Shown piece by piece: positions 19,199 through 27,672 of a stretch of 64,000 nucleotides of DNA. The notes under the pieces were generated by a model, which saw only the letters and a program-made list of their open reading frames with translations, ran no database searches and was not told the DNA's origin. A program made the translations under genes and the position numbers. Within the stretch, counting starts at the first letter, position 1, and every line of letters starts with the position of its first letter. Source of the DNA: Nitrosococcus wardiae (GTDB taxonomy: Bacteria; Pseudomonadota; Gammaproteobacteria; Nitrosococcales; Nitrosococcaceae); NCBI RefSeq assembly GCF_004421105.1, contig NZ_CP038033.1, forward strand, positions 267,659 to 331,658. Direction: 5' to 3'.

Positions 19199-20083
19199 AT
19201 GAATACGCGCACCTTACTTAATCTTGTCCTCGTGGCCATTGCCCTCCTCCTAGGATGGGTCGTCTTTTATAAGCCAGGCATCCCCCCTGAACCACCTTCC
19301 TCTCCATTGACCCCATTGGACCCCGAACACATTCAGGCTATTCACATAGCTCATAAGTTCCGCGAAGAGATTCAACTGGAGCGCAAGGAAGGAAAGTGGT
19401 TCATTACCGCCCCCATCCAAGCACCTGCTAAGGAATCCATGGTTGAAACCCTATTAGGCATTGCTCAAACCCCCAGCCTCAGCCGCTATCCAATGCAAGA
19501 CTTAGACCTGGCTAACCTAGGTCTAGAGCCCCCTGAAGCCCGCTTGTCCCTGGATGACGTAGCTATCGCCTTTGGCACTATTGAGCCACTGAATCAACGC
19601 CGTTATGCTTTGCGAGAAGACACCATTCACCTCATTGGTAACGACGCCTTTCAAACTGTCGCTTCAAGCACTGCCAGTTTTGTCGATCCAGCACTGCTAC
19701 CTGGCAATCATCCTATCACCCAAATTCGCCTCCCCCAGGTCACAGACTACGGGGGCAACCCCAAAGTTAGCCCTAAAGGCATCATCACATTGCGCCGAAA
19801 TCAGGACGGTTGGATTGCCGAGGGCACCAATGGCGAGGTCACTAGCGAAGCAATTGCTAAATTGGTGGAGGCATGGCAGCAGCATACCGCCCAGCAAGTT
19901 AAACTAAAAAGAGACCGGGCAACCCTGACGACTATCGAAATACAGCGAGAAGGGGCTCCCCCGATCTACTTTGATCTCCAGGCCTCCCTGCCACGCCTCA
20001 TCCTGGTGCGCTCAGATCTCGGAGTGCAATACCATCTACCTCCCCCAGCCTGGAATACCCTATTCCAATTGCCCCAGAAGTAG
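19199..20083 (+). CDS. DUF4340 domain-containing protein
   Basis: Protein of unknown function that closes the Gld-like module. The 294 residues start with a membrane helix (LLNLVLVAIALLLGWVVFYKPG), which would act as an anchor for a soluble periplasmic part. The repeat-like motifs IQLERKEGKWFITAPIQAPA and LSRYPMQDLDLANLGLEPPEARLSL are characteristic of DUF4340. The stop is 29 bases before mutM. Its fixed association with GldG-like proteins in many genomes suggests a shared complex; that is inference from context. Confidence 0.85.
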   Translation: MNTRTLLNLVLVAIALLLGWVVFYKPGIPPEPPSSPLTPLDPEHIQAIHIAHKFREEIQLERKEGKWFITAPIQAPAKESMVETLLGIAQTPSLSRYPMQDLDLANLGLEPPEARLSLDDVAIAFGTIEPLNQRRYALREDTIHLIGNDAFQTVASSTASFVDPALLPGNHPITQIRLPQVTDYGGNPKVSPKGIITLRRNQDGWIAEGTNGEVTSEAIAKLVEAWQQHTAQQVKLKRDRATLTTIEIQREGAPPIYFDLQASLPRLILVRSDLGVQYHLPPPAWNTLFQLPQK

Positions 20084-20112
20084 CTTAGAGGACCTATCAG
20101 CAGGCAAGCCAC

Positions 20113-20928
20113 ATGCCCGAATTGCCGGAGGTCGAGACCGTTCGTTGCGGCATTGAGCCCCACCTGGTAGGCCACTATGTGCGTACAGTCATTATCCGTG
20201 AACCGCGCTTGCGGTGGCCCGTGCCCCTATCCTTATCCCAAAAGCTTACGGGCCAATCTTTCTTAACTGTGCAACGTCGCGGTAAATACCTCCTTCTGAA
20301 CTGTCCACAAGGCACAGTGCTTCTCCACCTTGGGATGTCGGGCAGCCTCCGCCTCGTACCAGACAATGTACCGCCCGGGAAACATGACCATCTCGATATC
20401 GTATTGAGCAATGACTGCTGCTTACGCTTCAATGATCCCCGCCGATTTGGATCAGTGCTCTGGATCCAGGAGAATCCCTTATCCCACCCCCTCTTAAAAC
20501 CCTTAGGACCGGAACCACTCGATCCTTTGTTTGATGGCTCCTACCTTTTTAAACGATCTCGTCATAGACGAGCCCCCATCAAAGTTTTTATCATGAACCA
20601 TCGGGTGGTTGTCGGTATTGGCAACATCTATGCTAGCGAAGCACTGTTTCAAGCGGGTATCCACCCCCGGCGTGCAGCAGGCCGTATCAGTTTAGGCCGC
20701 TACCAACGATTAGTCGAAGCTATTAAAACGGTGTTATATCAGGCCATCCAAGCAGGCGGAACAACGCTGCGGGATTTTGTCACCAGCGATGGCAAGCCCG
20801 GCTATTTTAGCCATCAGCTCCAAATCTATGGCCGTACGGCTCATCCTTGCCCTACTTGTGGAAATCCCATCCGCGTTGATCGTATTGGCCAACGGACCAG
20901 TTACTACTGCGCCCAATGCCAGCATTGA
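20113..20928 (+). CDS. mutM: Formamidopyrimidine-DNA glycosylase
   Basis: Removes 8-oxoguanine and formamidopyrimidines from DNA and cleaves the abasic site. The 271 residues begin PELPEVE, with the Pro2 nucleophile and Glu3. Lys58 lies in the RRGKYL loop, and the C-terminal zinc finger carries the pattern CPTC (246-249) and CAQC (266-269). The H2TH region around VVVGIGNIYASEALF is also present. All catalytic features are intact. The gene may be read through from the upstream ABC module, as the gap is only 29 bp. Confidence 0.97.
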   Translation: MPELPEVETVRCGIEPHLVGHYVRTVIIREPRLRWPVPLSLSQKLTGQSFLTVQRRGKYLLLNCPQGTVLLHLGMSGSLRLVPDNVPPGKHDHLDIVLSNDCCLRFNDPRRFGSVLWIQENPLSHPLLKPLGPEPLDPLFDGSYLFKRSRHRRAPIKVFIMNHRVVVGIGNIYASEALFQAGIHPRRAAGRISLGRYQRLVEAIKTVLYQAIQAGGTTLRDFVTSDGKPGYFSHQLQIYGRTAHPCPTCGNPIRVDRIGQRTSYYCAQCQH

Positions 20929-21146
20929 TCCGGGCCGCCACACGATATTCACATATTTTTCCTTGGCCGCTCAGACATAAAGGTAGATTATACTGCCAGT
21001 TATGGTAAGATTTTCCCTCTATGTAGAAATCGTTGGCCTTATTGCGGGTGAAGATATACCTACAAAGCATCAACCCAGAACATTTGCAAGACGGACTGGA
21101 ATTGCATGTTCGACTAAAGCCTACGTTACCTTGGAAGTAAAAGCTT

Positions 21147-21341
21147 ATGAGTATACCTAAAATCCTTATTACTATCGCAATTATTATCGTCTTGATTAAT
21201 ATCATCGGCTGGCTCACCAAACCTGATAATTATAGGCCTCCTCAGAATTATCGCGGTTCCCTGTCGCCCATGCAGCCCTATGCTCAACAGAGCAGCGACC
21301 AAGAGATTTTGGCACTTGTTGCAAGCCAAATAAAATCTTAA
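21147..21341 (+). CDS. Small single-pass membrane protein, function unknown
   Basis: A 64-residue reading frame with one strongly hydrophobic helix at residues 5-22 (ILITIAIIIVLINIIGWL), followed by a polar, proline/glutamine-rich tail that ends in ALVASQIKS. A GGAAG ribosome-binding site precedes the ATG. I do not recognise a family. It is alone, 218 bp after mutM and convergent with the DUF4124 gene. The 20929-21146 gap shows no other gene. It could be a chance frame, though the clean helix and start signal argue for a real gene. Confidence 0.5.
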   Translation: MSIPKILITIAIIIVLINIIGWLTKPDNYRPPQNYRGSLSPMQPYAQQSSDQEILALVASQIKS

Positions 21342-21401
21342 GGTCAGGTATCTCAAACAGAAAAAAGCCAGGCTAAAGTTCCTGTTTCTTAGAGGTAAGC
21401 G

Positions 21402-22022
21402 CTAAGGGGTAGGAACACCACCGGGATTAGGTGGCCCAGGCATTTTTGGCATCTGCGGTGCCCTCGGTGCTCTCTGCACGCCCCCTGGCTGGCCATTGCT
21501 ATCTTTGCGAAACAGAATGGATATACGTCGCATATGAAAGGTGATGGTCTCGGACTGGGCAATTGAAACCCCTGATGGAGCAAGTAATTTTGCCTGTAGC
21601 GTATGGGTACCCCGATCCACATTAGTCAGGGTATAGGTGAGGCTGGTACTTGTCTGGCCTACTGGCTGACCGTCAAGCAGAAATTGGAGTGTGTAGTTAG
21701 AATCGGCGTCAAGGGGGGGGCTTACCTGAAGGGCGACTTCAACCCTACCGGTATTTTCCCGCACAGTAGCATCATTTTCGGGAGTGACGATGCTAACCCG
21801 ATAGGATGGCACAGCTTGGGCTTGAGTTTTAATCTCATCGGTCGTTTTAATTTTAGGCAATTGCGGCGGCGTATATGTCTGCAGCGGCGTGACTTCCACT
21901 TCTGCGGCTCCCTCCCGCGGTTGATCAGAGTACTCAACTCGCCCATCTGGAGTAACGTACTTGTAGATACCAGCCACTGCAATAGCCGGCATTAAACCAA
22001 ACAACAGAAAAAGTATTCGCAT
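21402..22022 (-). CDS. DUF4124 domain-containing secreted protein
   Basis: Exported protein of unknown function. The ATG at 22022 gives 206 residues with a signal peptide (RILFLLFGLMPAIAVAG). The DUF4124 core follows immediately: IYKYVTPDGRVEYSDQPREGAAEVEV. A beta-rich middle (about 75-160) with the pattern of an immunoglobulin-like domain and a proline- and glycine-rich tail (PGPPNPGGVPTP) complete it. A TTG at 22034 is a less likely start. It lies downstream of the glnA terminator, and nothing links it functionally to glutamine synthetase, though this neighbour order occurs elsewhere in gammaproteobacteria. Confidence 0.82.
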   Translation of the reverse strand: MRILFLLFGLMPAIAVAGIYKYVTPDGRVEYSDQPREGAAEVEVTPLQTYTPPQLPKIKTTDEIKTQAQAVPSYRVSIVTPENDATVRENTGRVEVALQVSPPLDADSNYTLQFLLDGQPVGQTSTSLTYTLTNVDRGTHTLQAKLLAPSGVSIAQSETITFHMRRISILFRKDSNGQPGGVQRAPRAPQMPKMPGPPNPGGVPTP

Positions 22023-22147
22023 ATTCAAAAGCAAATAAATAGAAGCCTACAAATATATTCGGCAACAATTGAATTTAGTTTAAAAGAACGGTTTATTTTT
22101 GCCTGGCCTAGCCCATTATTGTAGGATTGAACACAAATCCAATAGCT

Positions 22148-22178
22148 CTAAAAAAACGCCCCCACAAAGGGGGCGTTT
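22148..22178 (-). terminator. Rho-independent terminator of glnA
   Basis: Ten-base perfect stem (AAACGCCCCC at 22154-22163 with its complement at 22169-22178) and a five-base loop, followed on the minus strand by a run of T. It begins 23 bases after the glnA stop, so it ends the glnA transcript and insulates the DUF4124 gene. Confidence 0.93.
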
Positions 22179-22200
22179 CAATATCTAATGCCTGTTAGTA

Positions 22201-23610
22201 TTAAAGGCTATAATACATATCGAACTCAATGGGATGAGTAGTCATCCGCAAGCGGGTAACATCGTTCATCTTTAGCGCAATATAAGCATCAATAGCATCA
22301 TCAGTGAATACCCCTCCTCCCTTAAGAAAATCCCGATCCCGATCCAAGGCCTCCAGCGCTTGTTCAAGAGAAAAACAAACCGTCGGAATTTCTTTCATCT
22401 CCTCGGGGGGTAAGTCATAAAGATTCTTATCCATGGCATCACCAGGATGAATCTGATTTTGAATACCATCAAGCCCGGCCATTAGCATTGCGGTAAAAGC
22501 AAAATAGGGGTTAGCCGTTGAATCTGGAAACCGGACCTCTATCCGCCGTGCTTTGGGGCTCGTCACATAAGGCACCCGGATCGATGCAGAGCGATTCCGG
22601 GCAGAATAAGCTAACAATACTGGCGCTTCGAAACCGGGGACTAAACGCTTATAGGAATTGGTCGAGGCATTGGTGAAGGCATTCAGTGCCCGGGCATGTT
22701 TAATAATACCCCCGATATAGTACAAGGCAATCTCGGATAAACCGCCATACTTATCGCCGGCGAAAAGATTTTTCCCCTCTTTAGCTAGGGACTGATGGGT
22801 ATGCATGCCACTGCCATTATCCCCTACTAAGGGCTTAGGCATAAAGGTAGCGGTTTTACCAAAAGAATGGGCGACATTGAGCACCACATATTTAAGAATT
22901 TGGAGTTCATCGGCTCGTCGTACCAAGGTATTGAATTGGGTCCCGATTTCACACTGCCCTGCCGTAGCCACTTCGTGATGGTGCACCTCAACAGGCAACC
23001 CCATTTGCTCCATGATCAAGCACATGGTGGAGCGAAGATCCTGGAGGGAATCAACTGGAGGCACAGGGAAATACCCACCTTTAATGGTGGGTCGGTGTCC
23101 AATATTACCTCTCTCATAGACCCGCTCAGAATTCCAATGGGACTCTTCAGCATCAATCTTATAGAAAGCTCCTGAGATATCCGCTCCCCAGCGCACATCA
23201 TCCAACACGAAAAATTCAGGCTCTGGACCAAAATAAGCCGTATCAGCAATACCCGTGGACTTCAAATAGGCTTCGGCACGCTTTGCAACAGACCGAGGAT
23301 CTCGTTCATAGCCCTGCAGGGTCGTCGGCTCCACAATGTCACAACGGAGCACCAAGGTCTTCTCCTCCATGAAAGGATCAAGCACTGCCGTTTCTGGATC
23401 TGGCATCAGAATCATGTCTGATTCTTGAATCGCCTTCCAACCTGCAATGGAAGAACCATCAAACATCTTACCCTCCCTGAAGGCCTCCTCATCTAAGCGG
23501 TAGGCAGGCATGGAAAGATGTTGTTCTTTTCCTCGGCTATCCGTAAAGCGGAAATCAACAAATTTTACCTCCTCCTCCTTAATGGTTTTAAACACATCAT
23601 CAACAGCCAT
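22201..23610 (-). CDS. glnA: Glutamine synthetase, type I
   Basis: Makes glutamine from glutamate, ammonia and ATP, the main entry of ammonia into metabolism. The 469-residue length and motifs such as [26 protein letters not shown] and the NKGRIS-like NRSASIRVP identify the dodecameric GlnA of GSI-beta type. The adenylylation site lies in [10 protein letters not shown], so activity should be controlled by GlnE. The gene ends at a strong terminator. tusA lies 73 bp upstream on the same strand; no textbook NtrC/sigma-54 promoter was found there. Confidence 0.98.
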   Translation of the reverse strand: MAVDDVFKTIKEEEVKFVDFRFTDSRGKEQHLSMPAYRLDEEAFREGKMFDGSSIAGWKAIQESDMILMPDPETAVLDPFMEEKTLVLRCDIVEPTTLQGYERDPRSVAKRAEAYLKSTGIADTAYFGPEPEFFVLDDVRWGADISGAFYKIDAEESHWNSERVYERGNIGHRPTIKGGYFPVPPVDSLQDLRSTMCLIMEQMGLPVEVHHHEVATAGQCEIGTQFNTLVRRADELQILKYVVLNVAHSFGKTATFMPKPLVGDNGSGMHTHQSLAKEGKNLFAGDKYGGLSEIALYYIGGIIKHARALNAFTNASTNSYKRLVPGFEAPVLLAYSARNRSASIRVPYVTSPKARRIEVRFPDSTANPYFAFTAMLMAGLDGIQNQIHPGDAMDKNLYDLPPEEMKEIPTVCFSLEQALEALDRDRDFLKGGGVFTDDAIDAYIALKMNDVTRLRMTTHPIEFDMYYSL

Positions 23611-23657
23611 CGAAGTCCCCTCCGGTCAAGATCTATTTAGGTTCGAAAATATCATAG

Positions 23658-23675
23658 TGCACCATGATAAGTGCT
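23658..23675 (-). promoter_or_regulatory. Possible NtrC-like site in the glnA leader
   Basis: In the 73-bp tusA-glnA gap the plus strand reads TGCACCATGATAAGTGCT. The half-sites resemble TGCACC and AGTGCA of NtrC binding sites, but the centre is six bases, not five, and no sigma-54 GG-GC element is seen. A TATGAT hexamer suitable as a sigma-70 -10 lies nearby on the minus strand. Weak evidence only. Confidence 0.2.
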
Positions 23676-23683
23676 TTCATAAT

Positions 23684-23920
23684 TTAATTTGCTGTTTTAC
23701 CCACTTCCAAACGTACCACCACCTCCCGGTCACGTTCGGTAGCTTTAAGCACGCGATGGCCATTGACCCGGCACCATGCGGGAATATCGTTCAACGCCCC
23801 CGGATCGGTGCTTATTACCTCCAAAATATCCCCTGAGACCAGTCCCTTAACTTTTTGTTGGGTTCGGATCACAGGTAGTGGGCAGAGTAAATGGCGAACA
23901 TCCAATGTTTGCACGTTCAT
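23684..23920 (-). CDS. TusA-family sulfur carrier protein
   Basis: Small persulfide carrier that relays sulfur from a cysteine desulfurase to thiolation enzymes. The ATG at 23920 follows AGGAG and gives 78 residues. The essential cysteine lies in LLCPLPVI (Cys13 with the CPxP motif), and the rest fits the two-helix, four-strand TusA fold. In enterics TusA feeds the mnm5s2U tRNA pathway through TusBCD and MnmA; in sulfur oxidisers TusA homologues act in dissimilatory sulfur flow. The gene directly downstream of the thiolase-like gene (55-bp gap) makes a tRNA or cofactor sulfur-transfer role more attractive. Confidence 0.9.
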   Translation of the reverse strand: MNVQTLDVRHLLCPLPVIRTQQKVKGLVSGDILEVISTDPGALNDIPAWCRVNGHRVLKATERDREVVVRLEVGKTAN

Positions 23921-23975
23921 CAAATTCTCCTCAGGATGGCTAATTCTAAAACCAACTACAGCTTAATGAGAGTAA

Positions 23976-25019
23976 TCAGACATACCACCCTTTAGGTATG
24001 TCTTCATTAGAGAGAGGCGCAACCTCCAAGATCTGTGTCAATCCACCGGGACGGATGACTTTTACCTGTACTTGCTGCGCCTCTCGTCCTTGGCTAAAAC
24101 GGGCCACCAATTGGCCAGCCAGAATCATATCTTCTTCTTCCAGTGCACCATCAACCAACGTCAGTGGCCCCTTGTGACTGACGGTTCGCAAGTGAATAAA
24201 CTCTTTGGCATAGCCTTCCAAATAATTACTCTCCCCCCCATCGCGCGCCACAATGAGTTTAAAATGGGGACGTGGCCGCAGATGCCGTCCTACTTTGAGC
24301 AGCATAATATCGTCTAAATCGTAATCTCGGGCACGGCGGGCCTGCCATAAATCAGCCAGCTTAGCCGAATAGTTCGCATCAGTCAGGAAACAGCAACCGC
24401 CCGCAGGCTGAGCGTAATCTTCAATCCCAAAACGGGCGACTAAAGCCATTTGTGGCTTGCGCGAACGCCCACTAAAATCATAGAGCTTATCCCGATCCAC
24501 CCAGCCTTCACGTTCCGGAAGAGTTGGCGGTAGATTCTTAGCGCAGAGAGGCCGCAATAATAAATCATAGGCCCCCGATTCTCGCGCTACAATTGGCATG
24601 GTGTCTGCCCGCTGAGATTTAGGCCGCTGACCCACGACTTCACCCGTGACGATAAAATCAAAGTCATTCTCTTTCATCCATGCCAACGCCTTAGTCACCA
24701 TAAAGCACTTACAATCCAGGCAGGGGTTGAGATGAGCCCCATAACCATATTTTGGATTGAGCACAACGTCCTTGTATTCATCGATAACCTCTACCATGTG
24801 CAACTTGATTCCTAGTTGCTCAGCGACCCATAGGGCATTGTTGCGCTTGACTCGATTCTTATCCTTGTTTCGAATGGCGTGGGTATGCCCCTCTACACAG
24901 AACCCAGTAAAAAAATTGATTCCCTCTACGTGGATACCCTGCTCCTGCATGACCTTGGCAGCAAGCATGGAATCTAGCCCTCCTGAAATTAGGGCTACGG
25001 CTTTACGCTGTTTTTCCAT
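23976..25019 (-). CDS. PP-loop tRNA-thiolase-like protein with NFACT-R/DUF814-like C-terminus
   Basis: Predicted ATP pyrophosphatase that activates a substrate, probably a nucleobase in tRNA, for sulfur insertion. The 347 residues start with the PP-loop SGGLDS (12-17). Conserved cysteines lie in NPCLDCKCF (100, 103, 105) and GGCCF (209, 210); two of them sit where MnmA carries its catalytic pair in NPDxxCN and CF. The last 120 residues (from about 225) contain GRHLRPRPHFKLIVARDGGESNYLEGY, which resembles the NFACT-R (DUF814) RNA-binding region. It is often annotated as a tRNA methyltransferase or argininosuccinate synthase; neither fits. tusA is next downstream. Substrate unknown. Confidence 0.75.
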   Translation of the reverse strand: MEKQRKAVALISGGLDSMLAAKVMQEQGIHVEGINFFTGFCVEGHTHAIRNKDKNRVKRNNALWVAEQLGIKLHMVEVIDEYKDVVLNPKYGYGAHLNPCLDCKCFMVTKALAWMKENDFDFIVTGEVVGQRPKSQRADTMPIVARESGAYDLLLRPLCAKNLPPTLPEREGWVDRDKLYDFSGRSRKPQMALVARFGIEDYAQPAGGCCFLTDANYSAKLADLWQARRARDYDLDDIMLLKVGRHLRPRPHFKLIVARDGGESNYLEGYAKEFIHLRTVSHKGPLTLVDGALEEEDMILAGQLVARFSQGREAQQVQVKVIRPGGLTQILEVAPLSNEDIPKGWYV

Positions 25020-25039
25020 AACCTCTCTGTTGCTGACTT

Positions 25040-26488
25040 TTATATCGAAGTCCCACCTATGGTTAAACCATCGATCCGCAAGGTAGGCTGTCCCACACCG
25101 ACAGGCACCCTTTGGCCTTCTTTGCCACAGGTTCCCACCCCCGGATCGAGCCTTAGATCATTGCCCACCATCGCCACTCGCGCCATTACCTCAGGCCCAT
25201 TTCCAATTAAAGTCGCCCCCTTGACCGGGCAAGTGACCCTACCGTTTTCAATGAGGTAAGCTTCACTGGTGGTAAAAACAAATTTTCCAGAGGTGATATC
25301 CACCTGGCCGCCCCCAAAATCGACCGCATACAATCCTTTCTCTACCGAGGCAATAATATCGCTCGGATCATGTTCTCCTGGCAGCAGGTAAGTATTGGTC
25401 ATACGTGGCATAGGCAAATGGGCATAGGACTGGCGGCGCCCATTACCGGTAGGTTGGGTATCGCTAAGCCGGGCGTTCAGCTTATCCTGCATATAGCCTC
25501 GAAGTACCCCATTCTCGATTAACAGGGTGCAGTGTGCTGGAGTACCCTCATCATCAACCATAAGCGAACCACGACGGTTAGCCAAGGTACCATCATCCAC
25601 CACAGTACAATATTTTGAAGCAACCTTCTCCCCGATCCGTCCTGCACACGCAGAACTGCCCTTACGATTAAAGTCTCCCTCCAAACCGTGGCCTACGGCT
25701 TCGTGCAACAGCACCCCTGGCCAACCCGCCCCCAATACGACGATCATGGTTCCTGCAGGCGCTTCCCTAGCTTCTAAGTTAATGAGGGCCTGGCGAGTGG
25801 CTTCGCGAGCATAACCTAAGGCCCGCTCCTGTTCCAGGAAATAATCGTAGCCAAAACGGGCACCACCTCCGGCGCTCCCCTGTTCCCGCCGTCCTGATTG
25901 TTCCACAATGACACTGACGTTAAGCCTCACGAGGGGACGAATATCAGCCGCTAGAGTGCCATCATTGGCAGCGATTAGCACCACATCTTGGGTCCCCAGC
26001 AAACTGATCACCACCTGTTTGACTCGGGGATCTTGGCGGCGCGCTTCTTGATCAACTTGCTGCAACAGGGACACTTTATCCTCTGTTGAAAAACTCTCCA
26101 AAGGATCAATGGGCGCGTACAACTTTCGATTCGGCTGGCTACGCCAAGTCTGGAGACTCCCCTGGGCACCGCTATGGGCAATAGCACGGGCTGCGACTGC
26201 GGCCTGAGTTAAAGCGGGTAATAACACTTCGTCAGAATAAGCAAATCCTGTCTTCTCCCCGCTGATGGCCCGTACGCCGACCCCTTGATCCCGGCTATGA
26301 CTTCCCTCCTTGACCATCCCGTCTTCGAGTACCCAACTTTCCTGTCGTCTCAATTGAAAGTAAAGATCAGCGCTATCAATATGCCGACTCATCAATTGCC
26401 CTAGCACCCGCTCCAGATCTGTCTCACTAAGGCCAGCAGGCACCAACAGCAACGCCTTGGCCGTTTCCTTGACTTCCATTTGACTCAT
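25040..26488 (-). CDS. tldD: Metalloprotease TldD
   Basis: Zinc protease subunit that, with TldE/PmbA, matures microcins and degrades the CcdA antitoxin in E. coli. The 482 residues contain the HEAVGH zinc motif in [13 protein letters not shown] and the family motifs [10 protein letters not shown] and [14 protein letters not shown]. Length fits the family. pmbA is not in this window. The gap to nit carries an inverted-repeat-bounded element and no clear ribosome-binding site precedes the ATG at 26488; ATG at 26479 is an alternative start. The order rng-yhdP-nit-tldD is conserved in gammaproteobacteria. Confidence 0.96.
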   Translation of the reverse strand: MSQMEVKETAKALLLVPAGLSETDLERVLGQLMSRHIDSADLYFQLRRQESWVLEDGMVKEGSHSRDQGVGVRAISGEKTGFAYSDEVLLPALTQAAVAARAIAHSGAQGSLQTWRSQPNRKLYAPIDPLESFSTEDKVSLLQQVDQEARRQDPRVKQVVISLLGTQDVVLIAANDGTLAADIRPLVRLNVSVIVEQSGRREQGSAGGGARFGYDYFLEQERALGYAREATRQALINLEAREAPAGTMIVVLGAGWPGVLLHEAVGHGLEGDFNRKGSSACAGRIGEKVASKYCTVVDDGTLANRRGSLMVDDEGTPAHCTLLIENGVLRGYMQDKLNARLSDTQPTGNGRRQSYAHLPMPRMTNTYLLPGEHDPSDIIASVEKGLYAVDFGGGQVDITSGKFVFTTSEAYLIENGRVTCPVKGATLIGNGPEVMARVAMVGNDLRLDPGVGTCGKEGQRVPVGVGQPTLRIDGLTIGGTSI

Positions 26489-26490
26489 AA

Positions 26491-26726
26491 TTCTAGAAAT
26501 AGCGGTTGGACATGCCCCAGCGTGCGGTGAGCCTGCAGGATGGCAAAGCGCAACGACGCCGTGGGGCCATCCCCCACAAAAGGAATAACACCGCCAACCG
26601 ATCCGCTAATCGTGCCATCAGGCACATCGGCGTGCCACCTAACAAGGGAATCGGGTTAACGGCTAGAAAGTCAAAATTCATGAAACTTTTCCTATACTTC
26701 TAAGCGGTCAACGGCCGTTTCTAGAA
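26491..26726. repeat. Inverted-repeat-bounded intergenic element between nit and tldD
   Basis: The left end reads TTCTAGAAATAGCGGTTGG. The right end, read on the other strand, is TTCTAGAAACGGCCGTTGAC. These match at about 16 of 21 positions and so look like imperfect terminal inverted repeats of a 236-bp unit. The right end contains the nit stop codon. Inside is a 62-codon minus-strand frame (26493-26681) with an AGGAAAAG signal before its ATG, which I do not recognise. Short length and no transposase suggest a MITE-like relic. Confidence 0.45.
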
Positions 26727-27548
26727 TGATAGCCTGCAACTAAAGCGTCGATGCTCAATAGTTGGAAAATTCCGGCGAGTGCTACGCAGCCGCTCTGGGT
26801 CTAGCTCAGCGGTGATCACGCCAGAACCACGGGGCAAACGGGCTAGCACGACACCCCAAGGGTCAACAATCATGCTATCCCCATGAGTCGTTCGCCCGCT
26901 AGCATGAAAACCTCCCTGACCTGCTGCTACCACATAGCACAGGTTCTCAATCGCCCGTGCCCGCACTAAGGGTTCCCAATGAGCCCGACCTGTCAGCGCA
27001 GTAAAAGCCGATGGCAAAGCTAGGATTTCCATCCCTTGTTCCACTAGGCAACGAAATAACTCTGGAAAACGTAAATCATAACAAACAGCAAGCCCTATTT
27101 TGCCAAAGGGAGTATCAGTAACGACTACCTCTTGTCCAGGTTCAATAGTCAGGGACTCACAGTATCTCTCCCCTCCACCGGGCAGAGAAACATCAAATAA
27201 ATGAAGTTTATCGTAGCGTGCTACCCGCCGGCCACTGGCATCAAAGAGCAGACATGCTGCGCGGACCTTGCCCGTTTCAGAAGCCCGCAATGGAACTGTG
27301 CCTCCCACCAACCAAAGTTTATGCCTAACTGCTTGCTGCACCAGGAAACTCTGAAGGGGGCCTTCGCCTTCCTCCTCAACAATACTCAGTAGGGCATCAT
27401 CCTTTTCCCCCATGAGGGCGAAGTTTTCAGGGAGTACCACCAAATTTGCTCCTTCGGCAGCGGCTTGGGCAATAAGCCGCTCTACCTCGAGCAGGTTGGC
27501 CCCTACATTTGGCCCCGATGCCATTTGAATGGCCGCGACAACACTCAC
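26721..27548 (-). CDS. Carbon-nitrogen hydrolase (Nit1/Nit2-like, deaminated glutathione amidase)
   Basis: Amidase of the nitrilase superfamily, most likely cleaving the deaminated glutathione by-product of transamination. The 275 residues carry the catalytic triad Glu41 (LPENF), Lys114 (YDKLHLF) and Cys156 (AVCYDLRFPE). The motif DLRFPELFR is typical of the Nit branch rather than of true nitrilases. The start is a GTG at 27548, chosen because the translation MSVVAAIQMASGPNV matches family N-termini. It lies between yhdP and tldD, the standard gammaproteobacterial location. Confidence 0.9.
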   Translation of the reverse strand: MSVVAAIQMASGPNVGANLLEVERLIAQAAAEGANLVVLPENFALMGEKDDALLSIVEEEGEGPLQSFLVQQAVRHKLWLVGGTVPLRASETGKVRAACLLFDASGRRVARYDKLHLFDVSLPGGGERYCESLTIEPGQEVVVTDTPFGKIGLAVCYDLRFPELFRCLVEQGMEILALPSAFTALTGRAHWEPLVRARAIENLCYVVAAGQGGFHASGRTTHGDSMIVDPWGVVLARLPRGSGVITAELDPERLRSTRRNFPTIEHRRFSCRLSF

Positions 27549-27672
27549 ACGCTCTCTCCTATTTGTTTATATTTAATCCAATATCTAGGTAGGAATATCT
27601 ATAGATATGGGATAAGCATAGCAACCCCTAAGTTCCCACCCCAGTTAGATTTTCCCCCTCAACCTTATTTTG

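Noticed and set aside
23658-23675. Full NtrC/sigma-54 control region for glnA
   Set aside because: Half-sites are six bases apart instead of five and no -24/-12 element is visible; listed only at low confidence.
26493-26681. 62-codon minus-strand frame between nit and tldD, with a ribosome-binding-site-like AGGAAAAG
   Set aside because: No family recognised and it lies within an inverted-repeat element; kept only as a possibility in the repeat entry.
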